A DNA stretch of 64,000 nucleotides from Acheta domesticus (GCA_031308135.1 JAHLJT010000631.1:35139522-35203521); one strand, 5' to 3'. Counted from the first letter of the stretch, positions 34,351 to 47,039 are shown. Numbers and translations are program-made. Notes: a model not told the origin generated them from the letters alone.

Positions 34351-36354
34351 AGTCACCGAGGGACGAGAAATATTACGTAGAAATAGAGAAGTGATTAATT
34401 TGACGCGGGGTTGGCAGTGTGTGCTTGTGTGTCGCCGGCATCTGGCGCTCCGCTGCGCAGTTGCTGTACTGTGAAATGCGGTGCTTATACTTTTAATCTA
34501 TTATGTGATTCAGTCCCAACACGCAGTAACTTCTTGTACTTCTTTATATTCTTGTGTTTTTATTTATCGTACTGTGTCCCTAAACTTCTTTTGGTGTGTT
34601 GTATTTACGGCTAATACAATACTGGAAATAAACATATAAGGAAGGTAAGCTTGAATTTCTCAATACATTTTTCTCAGTGGAAGGTTTTGATAATCATGTT
34701 CGAAATTCAGATACTGCTAGAAACGTGATTATCATTTGGAGAGTGGTGCCTGGACAAGTGACCTTTCCAATCCAATGAATACTATAGGGGAAAGTTAGTC
34801 ATTAAACAACTGCAATACCTATTTCGTATATAGTATCGAACAACGAAGCCTCTCCAGCTTGTAGCTTGATATTAACGGGTTTCACAATTGGTTTTAAAAG
34901 CGTATACCATCTGCAGAATCTAAGTCTATACGCTGCATGGTGATTTATTGACTGAAGTCGAGTAAAAGTAGTGAATTGACGAGTAGGCTGCACTTTGTGT
35001 GTACGCTTGTCTGTCAAAATTTTTCGCGGACGAGTCGCCTATGAGGCGGTGAGTGTGTGAGTTGTTGGGTGGTGGGTTTAATTGCTGAAAAGGAGCCAAT
35101 TAGTGCGGCGGAGAAAACGAATGACCGACGATGTTCCCCGGAGGCGAGTTATAATCAATTTCCTTCCCTCGCAATCTCACCTGTAGAAAAACTGGACGGA
35201 CCCAGAAAGTAACCGTTTCCCACCACACGAGGCGGCTCGTTAACCCCCCTGCGTATGGTGTGCAGCGTTTCGCTCATAACGAAAGGCGATCGTTTCGGCC
35301 GAATGGAGAGAGTGCTGGTTAGAGTCGAACACTTCGTCTCTCTTCTGCGAATGGGCTCTGAAATGGAGATTGAAATTTAGACTTTTTTGTATTCTTGAGC
35401 GCGTTCTCGAGGGCTAGTCCCTAGTGGAAAATTTTCATACATTTCAGCCAAACATTCAAGAAAATGAATTTTGGAGTGTTAATAGACAATCATTGTGTGT
35501 CCACCATGCAGTTATTTTTTTATGTACGAATCTTTAAGGCTCGTCATTTCAGTGCAAAGCGTTTAATGTGTCTGAAGATAAAATTTCGATTTTTTGTTAT
35601 TTGTATTTTAAAATTCTAGCTCTTCATGAAATTTATCTTAGTTATTTTTGTAGCATGTGTTTCCAATGTGCATTTCAGATTTTTTTTGTTTATAGTGTTG
35701 TTCTGAAACATTTTATGTCGAAAGTAATTTCCACATAAAATGTTTCTTTTATTCATTTCGTTGAAAATAGTTCAATTGTCATTCAGATTATTGCATTAGT
35801 CTAGTTATATGACCTTGCATTAATTTTCTCTCAAAAAATTCAGTAAAAAAATAAATTATGCGGCTTATTAACTAAAACCCCTGAGGAATGTTAAATTTTG
35901 ATCAGGGACAGTGTTCGCAACATAACATCTCGAAAAAAAATGTTTTCCTGATAATAAACGTATACATAATAAACTGATAATTTGAAAGTGGATTTTTTTG
36001 GGTATAGGCGTAGACTGGAGACTTAAATGCTCGGAAGTGCGATGAAAAGGGAAATTTACTACAAAATCACAGTAGGAGATGATTTATTGAACATGTTAAT
36101 ACTCATTTGATTGTCTCTACTTTTAATAATAAGATGCAGGTACATGAGATTTACTTGGGAGATAAAGGGTGGAGAGTAAAAGCAGAACAAACAAGAAATA
36201 TGGCTGTTATAAAAAAGAAGTCAAGGCGAAACTGAGTGCTGGAATATTGTCATAAAGATGTAGAAATTAATACTCTTTTAATTGAAGGGGATTCATTCCA
36301 TAGCATGCAGTAAACATTTGTGATACACATGTGTTGACTTGTGCATTGACTGAA
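34351..36354. other. A+T-rich non-coding stretch
   Basis: No gene. A minus-strand junction resembling an acceptor plus donor (CTACAG/GTGAGA on the complement, near 35177) has only a modest pyrimidine tract. Confidence 0.5.
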
Positions 36355-36735
36355 TGGTGATAGCATGCAGTGACTCTGGTGTTATTGGCACTAAGGTTCG
36401 AGTATCGGTGGTGGCGGATCTTGAATACCAGCTAGATAGCTAGGTCGAATTCGGCCGCTGGCTGGAGGACAATTCTAGCGGCTGGCTGTTGTAATCGGTA
36501 ATTTCCTGCTTCTCCGATCAATTCCAAACCAAATGCAGATCAGCACCTTAACGAAACGGACCACGGACACAGGGCGAACTTTATTTCTTCTTGCTTGGCC
36601 CATCCTCTCCCCGCACACACACACGCCCACACACACTTTCACGCACTACACTACCGCTTATGTCTCGAGATTGGAGCTTCTCAGCTGGGGCTGTGTCCCG
36701 CTTGCGGAGGTACTTGGAGGGGAAACCTATCGCAA
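36355..36735 (+). mobile_element. tRNA-derived SINE, 3'-truncated copy
   Basis: The head has a B-box-like AAGGTTCGAGTATC (36392-36405). The body has the AGCTAGATAGCTAGGTCGAA block, ACAATTCTAGCGGCTGGCTG, the TCTCCGATCAATTCC block and a long CACACACA-bearing stretch (36615-36640). It stops after GGAGGTACTTGGAGGGGAAA, before the tail. Confidence 0.8.
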
Positions 36736-36959
36736 CTTACGTTAGGTCGACCCTGGACCTCAGGCTGCTGCGGGGAAGGAACAACGCGACCTCCTGCTAC
36801 GTATTGGCTACTGAACCAACGGCACCAATGACCTCACGGTTGTCGTGCCTTGAAACTAACAAAATAATCATTAAATCGATGAATCTGTTCGATGCTGGCA
36901 ATGAATATCGCGAGGCAAGTATGTGTGTATGTGACGCCCCTTCCTTGACATGTGTGATG

Positions 36960-37270
36960 GTGGAGTAACGCGGCGCGGCGCGCGTGCATCCTTGTGGCGG
37001 TGGGGGCGGAGGAGGAGGAGACGGTGGCGGAGGCAGGCAGGCAGGGAAAGGGAAAGGGCCCTGGCATTTGCGGCGCCTTTCACTCTCGCCGCGAGGGGCG
37101 TGGCCCGCGGACGCCAGCGCCTCTGTTTCCCCCTCCCCTCCCCCCGCCTCGCGCGCCACCGCGCCCCGCCCCGCCCCGCCCCGCCCCGCCCCGCCCCGCA
37201 GCGCCTCAGGACTGGCGGTCACTCATTCACTTTCTGCTCACCCACGCCCCACCCCACCGCCGTCTGCCCA
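36960..37270. other. CpG island with (CCCCG)n array
   Basis: Seven CCCCG pentamers lie at about 37163-37198, after a GGAGGAGGAGGACGGTGGCGG-like G-rich segment. The nearby frames on both strands are artefacts. Confidence 0.75.
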
Positions 37271-38440
37271 GCAGATACGGAGACCCTGACGAAATAGTTT
37301 TACGACTCATTCTAAATGTTCCCACGTTGTCATGCAAGGATGCACATTCTCGTACATGAAAACTGGTTATTTTCGACCCACTGCAACGCTTAGAAGTTTG
37401 TGATGCATGTGTTTATTGTGAGGCAACCTGTAGTTGCATTCCAGCGTTCAATGACATTTGATTTAATACTGCTATCACATATTGCATTCGAATACGTTTA
37501 CAAATGAATTTGTTGGTTCAGCTCCAACTTCTGCACACAAATGTTGAGTGACAGTGGATTTTTTTCGTAATGTAGTTGATGTTCTTCTCTAGTTCGTAAC
37601 TTCTTTCTGAGCGAATTTAGCGCTTTGCGTTCCGCATATGCGTTCCGGGATGTCGTGTTCCTCTCTTCGCTCTCTTACTCCATTCGCTCGCCGCGTCTTC
37701 TTCTGACATCCGACACACACAATGGGGTGACGCTTTCAAGCATCCTCAGTGGTAGTGGAATTTATTTCGCTTTTCCCATGTAAGCAATTTTACGAGGGAT
37801 TTATTGTGACCTACTGAAGTACGAATGTTTTCTAGTGTGTAGTGTATATAAATTGTATTCAATCTGTTTGTATATATTTATTAAGCACATACAACAATTG
37901 TGAAACTAATGTAAAATTTTGAGTCGCTAATGACTTTAGTTGTCGATGCGACTATAAATAAATGAAAAAAATTAAAAAGGGAATCAATCTGCCAACTGCC
38001 AATGCTTGTGGTTGAGCAAACTGGAAGTTCTTGCTGCACTCTGGTATCTGCAATTGGAATATCTGAAGATTGTTTCACTTACTCGTAGACTTACTGTGTC
38101 GTAAGTGCTTGCAGTGTCTCCATGCGCAATAGTCACTAATGAGCCAACAAATAATTTGCAGCCAAATCGGTGTAATAGGCACACATGAGGTATGCTGTCA
38201 ATAAAAAGGAATAGGCAGCCTGCGATTTGGTGCTTCGTTTCTGCCGACGCGCGGTTTTTTATACCACTCACTAACCTCTGAATTTCATCATCTCAAGCTT
38301 CTTTCCGAATACTGAGAAAGAAATCTTCTCTTATTGTGTGCTGTTGATAACGAAGGCAACTTTTAGAATCGAAAGTTCCAAGAAGATGTATTATTCTAGA
38401 AAAGGTGATCTCAAAAATTAATGGAAGAAATTCCATTCAT
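37271..38440. other. A+T-rich non-coding stretch
   Basis: Nothing recognised. Confidence 0.5.
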
Positions 38441-38505
38441 ACATAATAGGACGGTACCTGGGTAGCGTGTATTTGCGTGTTGATTTACACAGTGGTACAA
38501 TAGCA

Positions 38506-38843
38506 GTACCAATGATAGTCTACGGATATGAAAATTGGGCCCTCAGTAGTAGAGATTAAAAGAAAGTTGTAACTTCTGAAATGAGATTTCTTTTATCACG
38601 TGCAGGCTGTACAATTCTAAATCATCAAAAACTCTCGGATATCAGAGACGAAGTACGATCTTTAACCTGACGGAAAAAGATACACTGAGGATGAATTCTT
38701 CTGATCATTGAATGAGAACGAATGGAATGGGAAGATGGAATTCCAAAATCAGTCTCTGCAAGCCCAACGGCAAAATAAGTGTGAGCAGGACAACAAGACG
38801 ATGGAAGACGAACCGGGCCAATAGGCTGAAGCCGCGTGGTTGA
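38506..38843 (+). pseudogene. LINE reverse-transcriptase C-terminal remnant
   Basis: Conceptual translation from 38506 reads VPMIVYGYENWALSSRD, a stop at 38557, then KKVVTSEMRFLLSRAGCTIL and NHQKLSDIRDEVRSL. This matches the region just after the polymerase core of common insect LINEs: the P-x-x-x-YG-E-W motif, then EMRFLR, GCTI and IR-EL. The end, RTTRRWKTNRANRLKPRG with a stop at 38841, matches the usual basic GRRxxGRPxxRW tail. In-frame stops and at least two frameshifts separate the blocks, so it is dead. RTE or CR1 group is likely; the clade is uncertain. No endonuclease or polymerase core remains. Confidence 0.78.
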
Positions 38844-38864
38844 TTATGTTTGAGTGTCCATCAA

Positions 38865-39190
38865 TGACTGCGGCGGAGGAAGGCGGACGCGAGATTTGGG
38901 AGAAAGCCGGGAAGCGCGCGATCGGCGGCGGCGGCGGCGGCGGCGGCGGCGCGGTGAGCGATGGCGGTGTGTGCCAATAACGAACGCTATTGAAGCAAAG
39001 CGGCGGCGCGGCGCGGCGCGATGGACGGCGCGTAAATCAACGTGCAGGACGGAGGCCGCGGGTGATGCATCACGGGGGTGGAAGCGCCAAGTAGAAAGCC
39101 ATCGCTTTCTCCGCACGCGCGGACCCCCTTCCCCTCGCCACCCCCTCCCCCTCCCCCTGCCTTTCGCTGCCAGCAGTTGCTTCCGCGGAT
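38865..39190. other. CpG island with (GGC)n
   Basis: About ten GGC units at 38923-38953 within CpG-dense sequence. It ends in CCCCTCCC repeats near 39130-39160. Confidence 0.75.
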
Positions 39191-40880
39191 CTGGAACGTT
39201 CCCGTATCTTTAAACTCACTGTGCTCGTATTGATAAGGTTTGGTTGGAAATGAATGCTACATTCCGGGAGTTCGGTTTTTGCTACTAGCTAACGAGCTGA
39301 TGGTACAGTGTTGCCGTATGCACAATCTCTCGCATATCTGCAACTTTCCTGTTCATTAAGATATCTTTATAGGAAATCATGATAGAAATTGTTTACAGAC
39401 TATCGAGCACATATGTTTCATCCGAATCCGAGACACTTGAGCGAGGCATCTTACGCAGTGATGTTTACATTCCATCGGCAGCGCGGGTCGGCGGAGGCTG
39501 TGAAGGCACATACCTGATTGACCTGTCGCCTAGGTCTCTGCCGCTGTGGAAACGTGGAGACGCCGCTCAACTACCAATCCCAAAGTGGCATCTCCCGTAG
39601 TATAGTGCACCACCATCCTGAGAACGAACATATTGCTAATGTAATGAAAAGTGTTTAGATTTTAATGAATGCTTAAATCTGATAATGAAGAAGTGTCTTC
39701 AGACAACGGGTGTCGTGATTTCGTTTTATAGCATTGGTGCTGTTTGCTTTGAACGCAGTGTGAGACGCTAAGAAGGCGTAAGAGAGGACAAGATACTTTT
39801 TTTTATTTTTTATGTCTTTTTAATTTTTGTGTTTAGAAATTTGGTGCGAATTTGAAACGTCTGTTGCTCGCGAGAAATGGAAACACTCTTCTACATTACT
39901 GTGCGTTTCCCTTAATTGACAACAATCGGCGATTCCCAGTCGCCTAGTACACATAAACGCGAAGATCGTGCCCACCGCTGAGAGATGCTGAGTTTTATGA
40001 ATCGGATGTATGTTATTCCGAATTATGTTGAACTAAGTCTTGATTATTTGGAATAGAGAAGGGAATGTCACATACTCAACAGTATGTTCTAAGCGGTAGT
40101 TGGCGGCTGTTTGGATTGCCGTATTCGGCGTCGAGGAATCCATCACCACCATCATTGCCGCCGCCGCCGCCACTGCTGCTGCCGCTGCTGTCGTAATGCA
40201 GTTGTTTAGCATCCCTTCGTGAGAAAGTGTCGGATCAGGGCACACTCCGTTTGGGAACAACGGTGACGTGACAGGACAAGCCTCCTCGTCTGGTCTGTTG
40301 GTTTCGCGCCCCCCCCCGCCGCACCATTTTTACGTAATTGTCACAGAAATGCCCTGTTAGATCCAGCGTTTGGTTACCGACCTTCCTATTGGGATTTTAA
40401 AATGCAGCTTTGGTGCTTTGAAGAAATTTTGTTTCTGGAGAAGGGTACGTGGGGATATACCGCATAAATTTCCTTTTCCTATAGTTCCATGTCGCCTAAT
40501 GTGAGAGTATTAAGTTGTCTCTTTCATATTGCGTCTTTCATAATTTGCAGTTTGAAATGTTCAAGTACAGGAGTGAAAAAATTTGAAAAGAAAACTCCAC
40601 AAGAGATGTCTGAGGATTTATTCTGAGCTATTTGAGGATGATCTGCGTTTCTCTCTTAAATTCGTCGATTCTCCGTAGTGTTTTCGGTATCTCTCACTGA
40701 AGCATTTTGCCAATAAGCACCCTTCTGTACAGCCTCACTAGCTACAGGCACGATACTGTTTTGTTAGAGTTATTAACGTCACTAAGCCAATACACAGAAA
40801 ATAACAGTTTAGAGAAATCATGCCCGGTTCTTGTGATATCCGCCGTGTTTCTTGAGTTAAACATCATAAATCAATAAAAA
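39191..40880. other. A+T-rich non-coding stretch
   Basis: Imperfect GCC/GCT trinucleotides lie at 40156-40192, read on minus as Ala codons in a 75-codon frame with no domain. Nothing else recognised. Confidence 0.5.
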
Positions 40881-40883
40881 TAA

Positions 40884-41475
40884 ATTTTCCTTTAGTATAG
40901 GCCTATTCATACATCTTTAGCTGCAATTTATTTATTTCGACTGTTTTTAACAAACAGTGGATTTTAAACATAACGGGTTCCGGTGGTATAGAGTGATTAT
41001 ATTGCAGTTTGGTTGCTTTATTTGAATATAATATTACAATATTACGTCTGTGGAAGACACATGAAAATTAATAATACTGTTAACAAAGACAGAGGCGAAT
41101 CCAGCCGATCATTTTGTGTATGTGGGGGGGGGGGTGCATCGTAGATTTTTGTTAAATAATAAACATATTTGTTATTATATTGTATATTATTTATATACTG
41201 TAGGTATGATACTATACAATATTACTTTTTAAATAATTACATAATTCTATCATAAATAAGTATTTAAATCAATTGTGCCATATAAAGGAAAGTAACAAAC
41301 GAAAACTCTAGGTCTTGCCACCCCCCCCCCCAGATCCGCCAGTGACCCACGACGACGACGGTGATGACGGAATCCTGCCTACAGGAGCGGCGGCCGGGAA
41401 CGTGCACGTGGACGCTCGTGCCTTTTACCCCCCCCCCCCCGCGCGTGCTCGGTGGCGTCGGATCTGCCTCCCTTT
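40884..41475. repeat. Tandem duplication, copy 1 (interrupted)
   Basis: It matches 41476-41830 in order: CTATTCAT (40903), TTTTTAACAnACAGTGGA, a GGTGGT block, ACATTACAATATTnCGT, GTGGAAGACACA, AAATTAATAA, then, beyond an inserted element, ACGACGACGnnGATGACG, GGAGCGG, GTGCnCGTGG and GCCTTTTA. The two copies lie 588 bp apart at the CTATTCAT block; removing the insertion leaves a unit of about 325-335 bp. Confidence 0.85.
41090..41344. mobile_element. 255-bp MITE nested in the duplication
   Basis: The left end CAGAGGCGAATCCAGC pairs with the right end, whose complement is CACTGGCGGATCTGGG. Poly(G) and poly(C) runs of 10-12 sit just inside each end. The interior is A+T-rich without a reading frame. 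It is absent at the matching point of copy 2. The 8-bp flanks AACAAAGA and ACCCACGA agree at five of eight positions. The GGCGGATCC-type end is common among non-autonomous DNA transposons. Confidence 0.82.
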
Positions 41476-41830
41476 TCTTTCAATATAGGACTATTCATAA
41501 GGCATATTCAGCTGTAACACATTTTTTCGAGTGTTTTTAACACACAGTGGACTCTTAAAAAGCTTAATGGGTGCCGGTGGTGGAGTGATTTCTCCTTCCA
41601 CATTGGTTGTTTTATTTCATCATAACATTACAATATTGCGTTAGTGGAAGACACAAGCAAATTAATAAAAACACGAACATCAACGACGATGACGACGATG
41701 GCAAGAGGGTAATGCTCCCGGCCTGGAGGAGCGGGGCGGGAGCGTGCGCGTGGGCGCGCTTGCCTTTTAACCCCGGTGCGCGGCCGGTGGCGCGTGGCGG
41801 CGATCGGCGTCGCACCTGCCGCCGGCGCGC
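41476..41830. repeat. Tandem duplication, copy 2 (uninterrupted)
   Basis: The empty-site copy: CTATTCAT at 41491, ACATTACAATATTGCG at about 41625 and a GACGATGACGACGATGG block at about 41684-41701 follow one another without the 255-bp element. Its distal part enters a CpG island. Confidence 0.85.
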
Positions 41831-42000
41831 CCTCTGTGGCGCCTTGGGCCGCCTTTGTGGCGCCTTTGTGGCGCCGCGCGCGGCGCGCCCGGCCGAGCGT
41901 GGCGACGCGCCGGCTGACGATCGCCCGGCGCTCGCCAAAGCGCCACCTCGCACGCGCCACTCACGGCCCGTCACGCCTGCTCGCCTCCCGCGTTAGCCCC
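41710..42000. other. GC-rich CpG island
   Basis: CpG-dense sequence with repeated TTGTGGCGCC units near 41832-41875. Its proximal half is homologous to 41360-41460, so this island was partly duplicated. Frames on both strands are artefacts. Confidence 0.65.
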
Positions 42001-44090
42001 TAACACGAGCTAACCACACACCCACTCATCGGAGCAGCGCGTCTTATCTGGAGGAAGACCTGTTGCAAATGAAGCTGGATACATTATTCAGAACTGCAGT
42101 GCGAGCTTAAAACTACCGTCCCGTATGTTGGGGCAGTGGCAGTGACTTCATTCTACGTTTCGTTGAATGCAACTCAACCACAAATCAATCGTTTGTATCG
42201 ATATGAGATTAAAATACCGGAATCGGTGCATTTTCGTTTTCATTCATAGACTTTTAAAGATATTTCCAATAAATAATTTTGAGATATTAAAAAGTAATAG
42301 AGGATATAAGCCTTGTACATCAGGAAATTGCAGGTGTTGCTCTTTGGTCTCCCGAAAGCACATTTCATTTTTGTTGCAAATGCATAATACTTGTATGGTC
42401 GTTCCTGGAACTTTAAACTTGTAACGAGAAGAACTAGAGGCAGATGAAAGCCGTCTATTGTTCCAACATCTTTTAATTCCACTGTGTTATCGTCCACCAT
42501 GCACTCCTTTGCATAATAAATTGGCTGCAAATATTCTCACATAATTTTAGAGAGAAAGTGAAACAACAATTGTAAGTTGTAAGAAAGTAGAATGTGATAC
42601 TTCACTGTCGAAAATACGCCGCGTCAAGTACACCAAGGTAGATATTTACAGCTTGGTAAATTGGAGGACTAATGCGGTATCGTTGGAGTCACCTACTGCT
42701 GGTAGCTCCTACATCGCCTACGAAGTCAGTCTCATTGTTTCACTCTCCGATTTTTTGAGAGCTTTCTGTCGACATTCCGAGGGAAAACATTCACAAATGA
42801 ACAATTTAACTCTTAATTATCTCAGGCTAATGGTATCGTCATCATTCTTTTAATGGTTTTAGTAATAGATCAGTTCACAAATTTACAATAAGGAGGAGGA
42901 GTGTGTTAATTAAATTATCTATAACGCGATACTCCTTCTCCGATTTTATTTCATTTATAACAGCTCATTTACAAAATCGGAATTCCATCTTCACAAATCT
43001 TGTATGTTGCTTTCAAAATATATCATGAACTCTTAAAATTTTTCAATTTAAATTCATAAACTTTCACAATTCTTTAAATTATGTTGCATTCTTTGCTAGG
43101 TTCCCAATCATCATTAACTTGTTTCTGTGTAATTAGCTGCAGAGAAAAATGCCACATTTGACTTATAATAACATTCTTAAATGACTGAACTAGCGTACCC
43201 GTGCAAGAACTCTCGCATGCTGTACCCCATCCTCTTCCTTATTCCATTTCCATACTCAGCCTGAAATATATGTTTTCTTCAAGACCCTCTTGTTCGCCGT
43301 CACTTGTTCTATATACCACATTGTAATTCATAACAATATAATATGCCCTTGGCAATATAAAAATATTCTTATTTAATTTTTATTATCGAGCAAAGAGGTA
43401 CATCTGTGTAATTCAATTGCATAGAATATGAAGTAATTAGTAATATCATACACAGTTGCAGATTCTACAGGCTCTGAACATGTGGGATAGAATCGAGAAA
43501 CATCGAACCAGCAAAAATATTATAGAATAGTCAAGAAGATCTCATCCTGTAGACTGCGGTGTGAGAAAAGGTTTCTTTGAGGCCAAAGGCCTCAATACTT
43601 AGTTTTTAAAGCCCTAGAAAGCATCGTTTGGGATTTATTCAACGATACAGATTCAAAAAAGAACCTGACGTGCGTTGCGGGTTGCATTTTACATGAATAT
43701 TTAAATGAGTTTTTTTAAACAAATCCTTCATATTATTAAAATCAAAGTGCAATTCGTCAAGTCTCCGTGAAATTTCCTTTCTTTAAAGACCTCATTTATA
43801 AAGATTGGTTGCGTGTGAGAGCCACAAAGGGAAGATACACTGCTGAAATAATATAGGAGACGATATTTGGTAGAAAATAGTACAATGTTTACATTTGGAT
43901 CAGAGAAATATATTTGATGCTAGGATGTCTTGTCTGAACGGAGGGCCACAGCCGTCTCAGAATCGCGCTGAAGATGGTCGCAATGCGACCGAAAAACCTT
44001 TATGTTAGAAGAAACACGTAAGACGAAAAAACAACGCCTCAAATACATTTTTTACTAAATAAAAAAATGTACAACAACAAAAAATAATTT
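42001..44090. other. A+T-rich non-coding stretch
   Basis: Nothing recognised; frames are under 100 codons. Confidence 0.5.
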
Positions 44091-44099
44091 CATGACTTC

Positions 44100-44430
44100 C
44101 TACTCGCTTCCCGTCCGCGCCACGCTGCATCTGATGCAGCCGTGCAAGGTGCAAGCGGGGGCGGCGGCGTGGCGAAGTCCATGTCCGACGGGCCTCGTCC
44201 CCCGTCCCAACGGGAGGCGCGGGGGCGGAGTGGAGGCGTGGGTCCCTCCGCTGTCCTGCGGCGGCGGCGCCGTGTCCCAGGGGCAGTTTTTTGCGCGTCG
44301 CCGTGAGAGCGCGCGCGCTCCCACGCGGCCCAGGCGCCACCGCGCAGCGCCGCGCCGCGCCGCGCCGCCGCGCCCCCGCCGCCGTCGGAAATTGCGAGCG
44401 CTGTTCGACAGCGGCCCAACACTCGAGGGC
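44100..44430. other. GC-rich CpG island
   Basis: CpG-dense sequence with GCGCCGCGCCGCGCCGC pentamers at about 44345-44370. A 182-codon plus frame and a 153-codon minus frame overlap and are treated as artefacts. Confidence 0.65.
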
Positions 44431-45184
44431 GCTCCGCAGCTGTTTCTTTGGGCCTGGGAAATGCACGATCGGCGGGCTGCTACGGCTTCGAACAGGAAGG
44501 TATTATTCAGAACTAATATGGCTGCGAAACAATCGCCAGGAGCTCGCTCGCGTGGTACGGGATCTCAAACCACTTTTCAGCGTCGTCGTTGGATTGAAGT
44601 AAAAAAGTGGGGATCAAAGACGTGTCGGATGAATATTTGACTCCAAAAACGCAGGGTATTAACAGTGGTGTAGCCAAGAAAGAAGCTGTATTCGTTCTTC
44701 CTTTCTTGCTAATTTTAATGTCATGAAATGCAGACCTTTCTTTATTTTCTTTTTTAGATCGAAGAAAAAATAAATATTAATTTTGTTTTCATTCAATATT
44801 CATTATTCAATATTCATCTAATAAATGTTTGAAGATTTTTTTTCTAAAAAATGCGATTTCTGAAAAAGTCGTCTGGTCCTGCTTGGATTTATGGGTATTA
44901 TAGAAATGTTGTTCGTTCTGGGTACATGTAACATGATTGTGGAAGCGTCAACTACTTCAGTTGTAGCCTTGAATTACTAACTTATTATGTTTCAGTAAAT
45001 CATTTTTAAATGACGTGAAGTTATCTAAGCCAATACATTCTTTTCAAAGCGTGCTGTATGGTGGCTTCGTCGGAAAGTCTGAAGGAAACCGTCTGCCAGC
45101 CGGGAGCCGCTTCTTACTAATTCCGCCTCGTTCTAGAGGAATAAATATTCCTTTCAGTGCAGCCTTCGATGGGTCGTCAACACA
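44431..45184. other. A+T-rich spacer
   Basis: Nothing recognised. Confidence 0.45.
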
Positions 45185-45213
45185 GATAAGCAGCGTAAAA
45201 AGCGCTGCTTATC
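45185..45213. repeat. Perfect 11-bp stem-loop
   Basis: GATAAGCAGCG and CGCTGCTTATC flank the 7-base loop TAAAAAG. GATA and its complement lie at the base. No downstream T-run or purine box suggests a terminator or histone stem. Confidence 0.85.
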
Positions 45214-45229
45214 GCCGCGATGAGCCCCG

Positions 45230-45425
45230 AAGTGGAGACGAAGTTCATCATAAAAAGCAAACGACTGCTCGGCTATCGCCCGCTCGCCCGCCCGAGCGAG
45301 CGAACCAGCGGGCGAACGGGCGCTTGCAGCCGGGCGTAGCCTCCCCGCCCCCGCCCCCGCCCCCGCCCCGCCCGCGCCGCGGGGCCCGCCGTCTGAAAGG
45401 CCCGACCGACAGTGGTCCGCATTGA
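45230..45425. other. CpG island with (CCCCCG)n
   Basis: Four CCCCCG-type hexamers at 45346-45366 follow an inverted GCTCG/CGAGC cluster at 45280-45310. Confidence 0.7.
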
Positions 45426-46440
45426 AAAGAAGCGGACAAAACACTCCGTTTAAAAATTGTTCCCCAATAATCCGTAAAAATAAATGTAATTCAGATGATC
45501 ATAAATTCTTCAATTTAAAACGGAAAAAGATGCACATTCTCCCTCCCTAGAAGAAAGCAATAGTCTTTTTAGATCGGTTTAGGTCGTTTTTAATTTTTCG
45601 TAATACTGTACTGTTTGATTGATGTAAGGCAACCAGACCTGTGAATGATAAGCTACTGAACGAACGGTGAAAGATTTTAATTGATATCATCCGTTAAGAA
45701 CAGTAGAAACGTGAGTCGTGGTGAAGGATGGGTAATGAGTATTATTCAAAGCGACTTTTTTTTATTTATATGACGTTCTCTTCGAAGAAAGTGGTATTAC
45801 GATAAATATGAACGACGCATAAATATGCATTGCCGAAAACACCTGATAGGTTTTGAATCTTGGCTACCGCGTCCGTTATGTGCTGTACATCGAACTCTTG
45901 TAGTTAATAACTAGTATAAAAGCCGCTGGTTTCAAAGCTTCCTATGGACCATAGGTTACTAAACGTTCAGAAATATCCTAATCCTTAACTCCTTGAAAAT
46001 GAAAAAAAATGGATGATGTTTTTAAAAAATTAAGTTTTTAAAAATGCATTTTTACAGTATTGTTTGAATTCAACCTATTCCTTACGCAATTTCTTATGAA
46101 GTACATGTGACTTGCTTTTTTTGTAGTGTAGTTTCTTTCATACAATAACATTTGCAGTAAAAATAAAATAATAAAAGTCGTTAATCGGAACTTGGGTTAA
46201 AGTCCCAGCGTTGGCTATCTTTTGACACCGACCACTGCCGTTTCCGGATGAGAACTTCTAGAAGCTCCGATCAAGGCGTCCGATTCAAGGCGTTTCTTCG
46301 TACACAACTCTACAGTACAAGTCATTTTTAAGTTTAGTTGGGAAGTGTTTGAAAATGAAACCTTCACGATTGGGTTCTTTTTGACTTTTTTTGTACTACC
46401 AGCAAAAGTTTTGCGCGATCCGCGGCCGAAATCGCTAAGT
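45426..46440. other. A+T-rich non-coding stretch
   Basis: Nothing recognised. Confidence 0.45.
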
Positions 46441-46447
46441 TTTAAGT

Positions 46448-46520
46448 GCAGTGGCGGTCTTGAAGCGAAAGGTCGTGGGTTCGAATCCCGTTCGGGCGTG
46501 GATGTGACAATGGACATGGA
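46448..46520 (+). repeat. tRNA-like 3' half, probably a second SINE family
   Basis: GTGGGTTCGAATCCCGT (46474-46490) forms a T-arm and is a strong pol III B box. The 5' acceptor partner of the following TCGGGCG and a proper A box are missing, so this is not a functional tRNA. It reads into a GACATGGA-rich segment that may be the element body. Confidence 0.5.
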
Positions 46521-47039
46521 ATGTGGCTTGGACATGGATGCTATTTCAACCTATATCGACTTACCTGACTTGTGTATGCGACGTAGGAGCCTGTGCTGTG
46601 AGCGAAGTTTCACATGGGCGGCGCTGTTACGTAGTATCTGCCGTGGGACTAGTTTTTGAGTCTCGTCTGCGGCTCTACGGACCGCAGTGGAATGCTACCT
46701 ATGTCTCTCCATCCGCCAATACCGGACCAGCATTTGCCTGTGGTAGGGATGCGCTAGTGTGTTTTAGCAACGTGCACCTAGCACGATGGCCCGCTACGAT
46801 AGTAAAACGGAGAACTTTACCAGTTACCGCATTTGGAAGATAGTGGGGATTATTGGCCATAGTCAGTGGCTGCTCCTAGATCCTCGTGCCTGGAGGCATG
46901 ATCTCATCAAACAGGAAGAAAAGACGGACCATGTAAGCTGTTCCATTGGTACTAATACAGAAGTGTGATGATTACGTATGCATAGCCTAGATGACAAGGA
47001 AGCTGTAATAAAAATAATAAAAATAATAAAAAAAATTAA
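46521..47039. other. Unassigned stretch
   Basis: Even base composition at 46520-46850 with two overlapping frames (104 and 106 codons) suggests decayed mobile-element sequence, without a recognisable domain. An AAAAATAAT simple repeat lies at 47008-47040. Confidence 0.4.

Noticed and set aside
40884..41685. LTR pair of a retrotransposon
   Set aside because: The direct repeats are tandem with no internal coding region, no TG...CA ends and no primer-binding site; a plain tandem duplication fits better.
46448..46495. Intact tRNA gene
   Set aside because: Only the T-arm/B-box half fits; the acceptor stem does not pair and the D-arm is missing.
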